From NCBI GenBank assembly GCA_015233755.1, contig JADFXA010000051.1, forward strand, positions 3,308 through 11,364: a DNA stretch of 8,057 nt, given 5' to 3'. Position 1 is the first letter of the stretch. Every line of letters starts with the position of its first letter. This document shows positions 7,261 through 8,057 of the stretch, one piece after another. The position numbers and the translations under genes were made by a program. This stretch comes from Desulfamplus sp. GTDB taxonomy: Bacteria; Desulfobacterota; Desulfobacteria; Desulfobacterales; Desulfobacteraceae. The notes beneath the pieces were generated by a model. The model was not told the origin of the DNA. It saw only the letters and a list, made by a program, of their open reading frames with translations, and did not search any database.

Positions 7261-7350
7261 GTAGTATTGTCTTGAATTTATAACCATAATCTTCTTTGCT
7301 TTGATTGATCTGGAGACCCATAGCCCTGTTCTTTAAACTACAAGGTTGAC
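7261..7350 (+). other. Short spacer before the last gene, no terminator seen
   Basis: These 90 bases hold no supported gene, no clear stem followed by a T-run, and no good promoter pair. The last gene may therefore be cotranscribed with the outer-membrane protein gene. Confidence 0.4.
7342..7345 (+). promoter_or_regulatory. Candidate ribosome site for the TTG start of the GT-C-like gene
   Basis: AAGG lies five bases before TTG at 7351. It is short but is the only purine-rich match before an in-frame start between the upstream stop (TAG at 7321) and the first membrane helix. Confidence 0.4.
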
Positions 7351-8057
7351 TTGATTATATTAATTCCACTTTTAATCTTTTTCTCTTTTTTAACACTCGC
7401 AATAGAGCCTGATATTTCTCTCGCCATTCCAAAAATGGTTGGAATATCAGGCTTTATTGTTATTATGCTTACCATTGTGCAGTTATCTTTAAATCATTCT
7501 AATGTAGAATTTTATACCAACACAAAACATCCAAGCACAAAGCATTCAAGGATAAAACATCTAATCATAAAACACGCAAGCACAAGAAAGTTTTCTGCTG
7601 GATTTATAATTGTTTTTGCGATTTTACTACGCTTGATGTTCCTTTTTCATACACCAACTCTGTCAGATGATATTTATCGCTACTGCCTTGATGGAGTTAT
7701 GCTTATTAATAACCAAAACCCTTATAGATACACACCTCTTGAAATATTAGAAGCTATGCAAAAAGCACAGAGCATTAACTCATCAATATCTATGCTCGAT
7801 TTAAAGGCTATTAAAAACATATACCCCGCAATATCCAAATTACTCCCATTAGTGAACCACCCTGAATTTACAACAATCTATCCACCAGCAGCACAAATAA
7901 TTTTCGCAATTGGTAGCTTTATAAATTCTATTTTAAAAATCACGGATAGCTTTATAGGGATAAAAATAGTTCTAATTATAATGGATACCCTATCTTGCCT
8001 CTTCATTATTCAAATTCTTAAAAAGATGAATTTGTCTGCCTGCTATGCGACCATATA
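7351..8057 (+). CDS. Multi-spanning GT-C-like glycosyltransferase (mannosyltransferase/DUF2029-like), C-terminus cut by the window edge
   Basis: An open frame of 235 codons runs off the right edge. Hydrophobic helices lie at about 2-18, 29-47, 81-99, 181-196 and 203-221. After the third helix comes an acidic first-loop motif, SDDIYRYCLDG, with Asp106/Asp107. Further on are NPYRY (123-127) and NHPEFTTIYPPAAQ (169-182), the signature wording I associate with polyprenyl-phosphate-sugar-using GT-C enzymes such as the GT87/DUF2029-type mannosyltransferases. Such enzymes add sugars on the outer face of the inner membrane, using the acidic loop for catalysis. The usual Trp of the RYxWDG motif is Leu here. 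The start is inferred: TTG at 7351 with AAGG before it keeps both N-terminal helices; ATGs at 7435 and 7465 are in frame but would remove one or both. Residues 58-77 are a four-unit [T/I]KHxx repeat. It probably works with the GT2 upstream on one glycan. Confidence 0.8.
   Translation, partial: MIILIPLLIFFSFLTLAIEPDISLAIPKMVGISGFIVIMLTIVQLSLNHSNVEFYTNTKHPSTKHSRIKHLIIKHASTRKFSAGFIIVFAILLRLMFLFHTPTLSDDIYRYCLDGVMLINNQNPYRYTPLEILEAMQKAQSINSSISMLDLKAIKNIYPAISKLLPLVNHPEFTTIYPPAAQIIFAIGSFINSILKITDSFIGIKIVLIIMDTLSCLFIIQILKKMNLSACYATI
7399..7460 (+). repeat. Long inverted repeat with nested hairpin near the 5' end of the GT-C-like gene
   Basis: CAATAGAGCCTGATATT at 7400-7416 pairs with AATATCAGGCTTTATTG at 7443-7459, 16 of 17 positions Watson-Crick and the other a G-U in RNA. 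G-U, U-G and C-G pairs extend it to a 20-bp stem, 7399-7418 with 7441-7460. The 22-base loop holds a second stem, CCATT at 7424-7428 with AATGG at 7434-7438. It covers roughly codons 17-37 of the gene if translation starts at TTG 7351. It could be an attenuating RNA structure or, if translation starts at ATG 7465, a terminator-like leader hairpin. Confidence 0.7.
7522..7581 (+). repeat. Four tandem copies of a degenerate 15-bp repeat inside the GT-C-like gene
   Basis: Units start at 7522, 7537, 7552 and 7567. The first reads ACAAAACATCCAAGC and the others differ at several positions each, while keeping A[C/T]AAA[A/G]CA at the front. Being 15 bases long, the repeat keeps the frame and encodes TKHPS, TKHSR, IKHLI and IKHAS, a basic His/Lys loop between predicted helices 2 and 3, probably on the cytoplasmic side. 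Confidence 0.75.

Noticed and set aside
7261..7350. Intrinsic terminator directly after the outer-membrane protein gene
   Set aside because: No GC-containing stem followed by a T-run could be found in this spacer; the first strong hairpin is at 7399-7460, within the next open frame.
7522..7581. CRISPR array
   Set aside because: The units are adjacent 15-base repeats with no spacers, and they sit inside a coding frame.

Overview
The window looks like a chromosomal stretch of an AT-rich, Gram-negative, probably anaerobic or redox-versatile bacterium. The Gram-negative call rests on a lipobox lipoprotein, cleavable signal peptides and an outer-membrane barrel-like protein. The redox call rests on a heterodisulfide-reductase-like Fe-S/CCG protein beside exported rhodaneses. 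Such gene types are common in Desulfobacterota and other sulfur-cycling lineages, but nothing here fixes the taxon. There are no rRNA, tRNA, CRISPR, phage or insertion-sequence features.

Layout. Two operons diverge from a 160-bp AT-rich control region at about 2756-2915. Leftward (minus strand) lie a secreted two-domain rhodanese (1772-2755) and, 45 bp behind it, a lipoprotein with four rhodanese domains (1-1726), whose end is cut by the left edge. Rightward (plus strand) lie four genes. The first is a membrane family-2 glycosyltransferase of the cellulose-synthase/mannan-synthase-like type (2916-4412). The second, overlapping it by 14 bp, is a fusion of an 8Fe-type ferredoxin domain, two CCG cysteine-rich domains and a C-terminal TVP38/VTT membrane domain (4399-6354). 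The third is a secreted, probably beta-barrel, outer-membrane protein (6409-7260). The fourth is a multi-spanning GT-C-like glycosyltransferase (7351 to the right edge, incomplete). Three of the plus-strand genes appear to start at GTG or TTG.

How they may work together (inference). The rhodaneses sit outside the cytoplasm and could handle sulfane sulfur. The Fe-S/CCG-VTT protein would place a thiol/disulfide-type redox module on the cytoplasmic face of a membrane protein of the TVP38 family. The two glycosyltransferases and the barrel-like protein suggest an envelope glycan or glycolipid and an outer-membrane component. No known pathway is matched by this exact set.

Main points for a second look: the CCG-VTT fusion; the alternation of dead and active rhodanese domains; a 20-bp RNA-stem inverted repeat with a nested hairpin near the 5' end of the last gene; a four-copy 15-bp repeat in the same gene encoding [T/I]KHxx; and hydrophilic loop expansions in several of the proteins.
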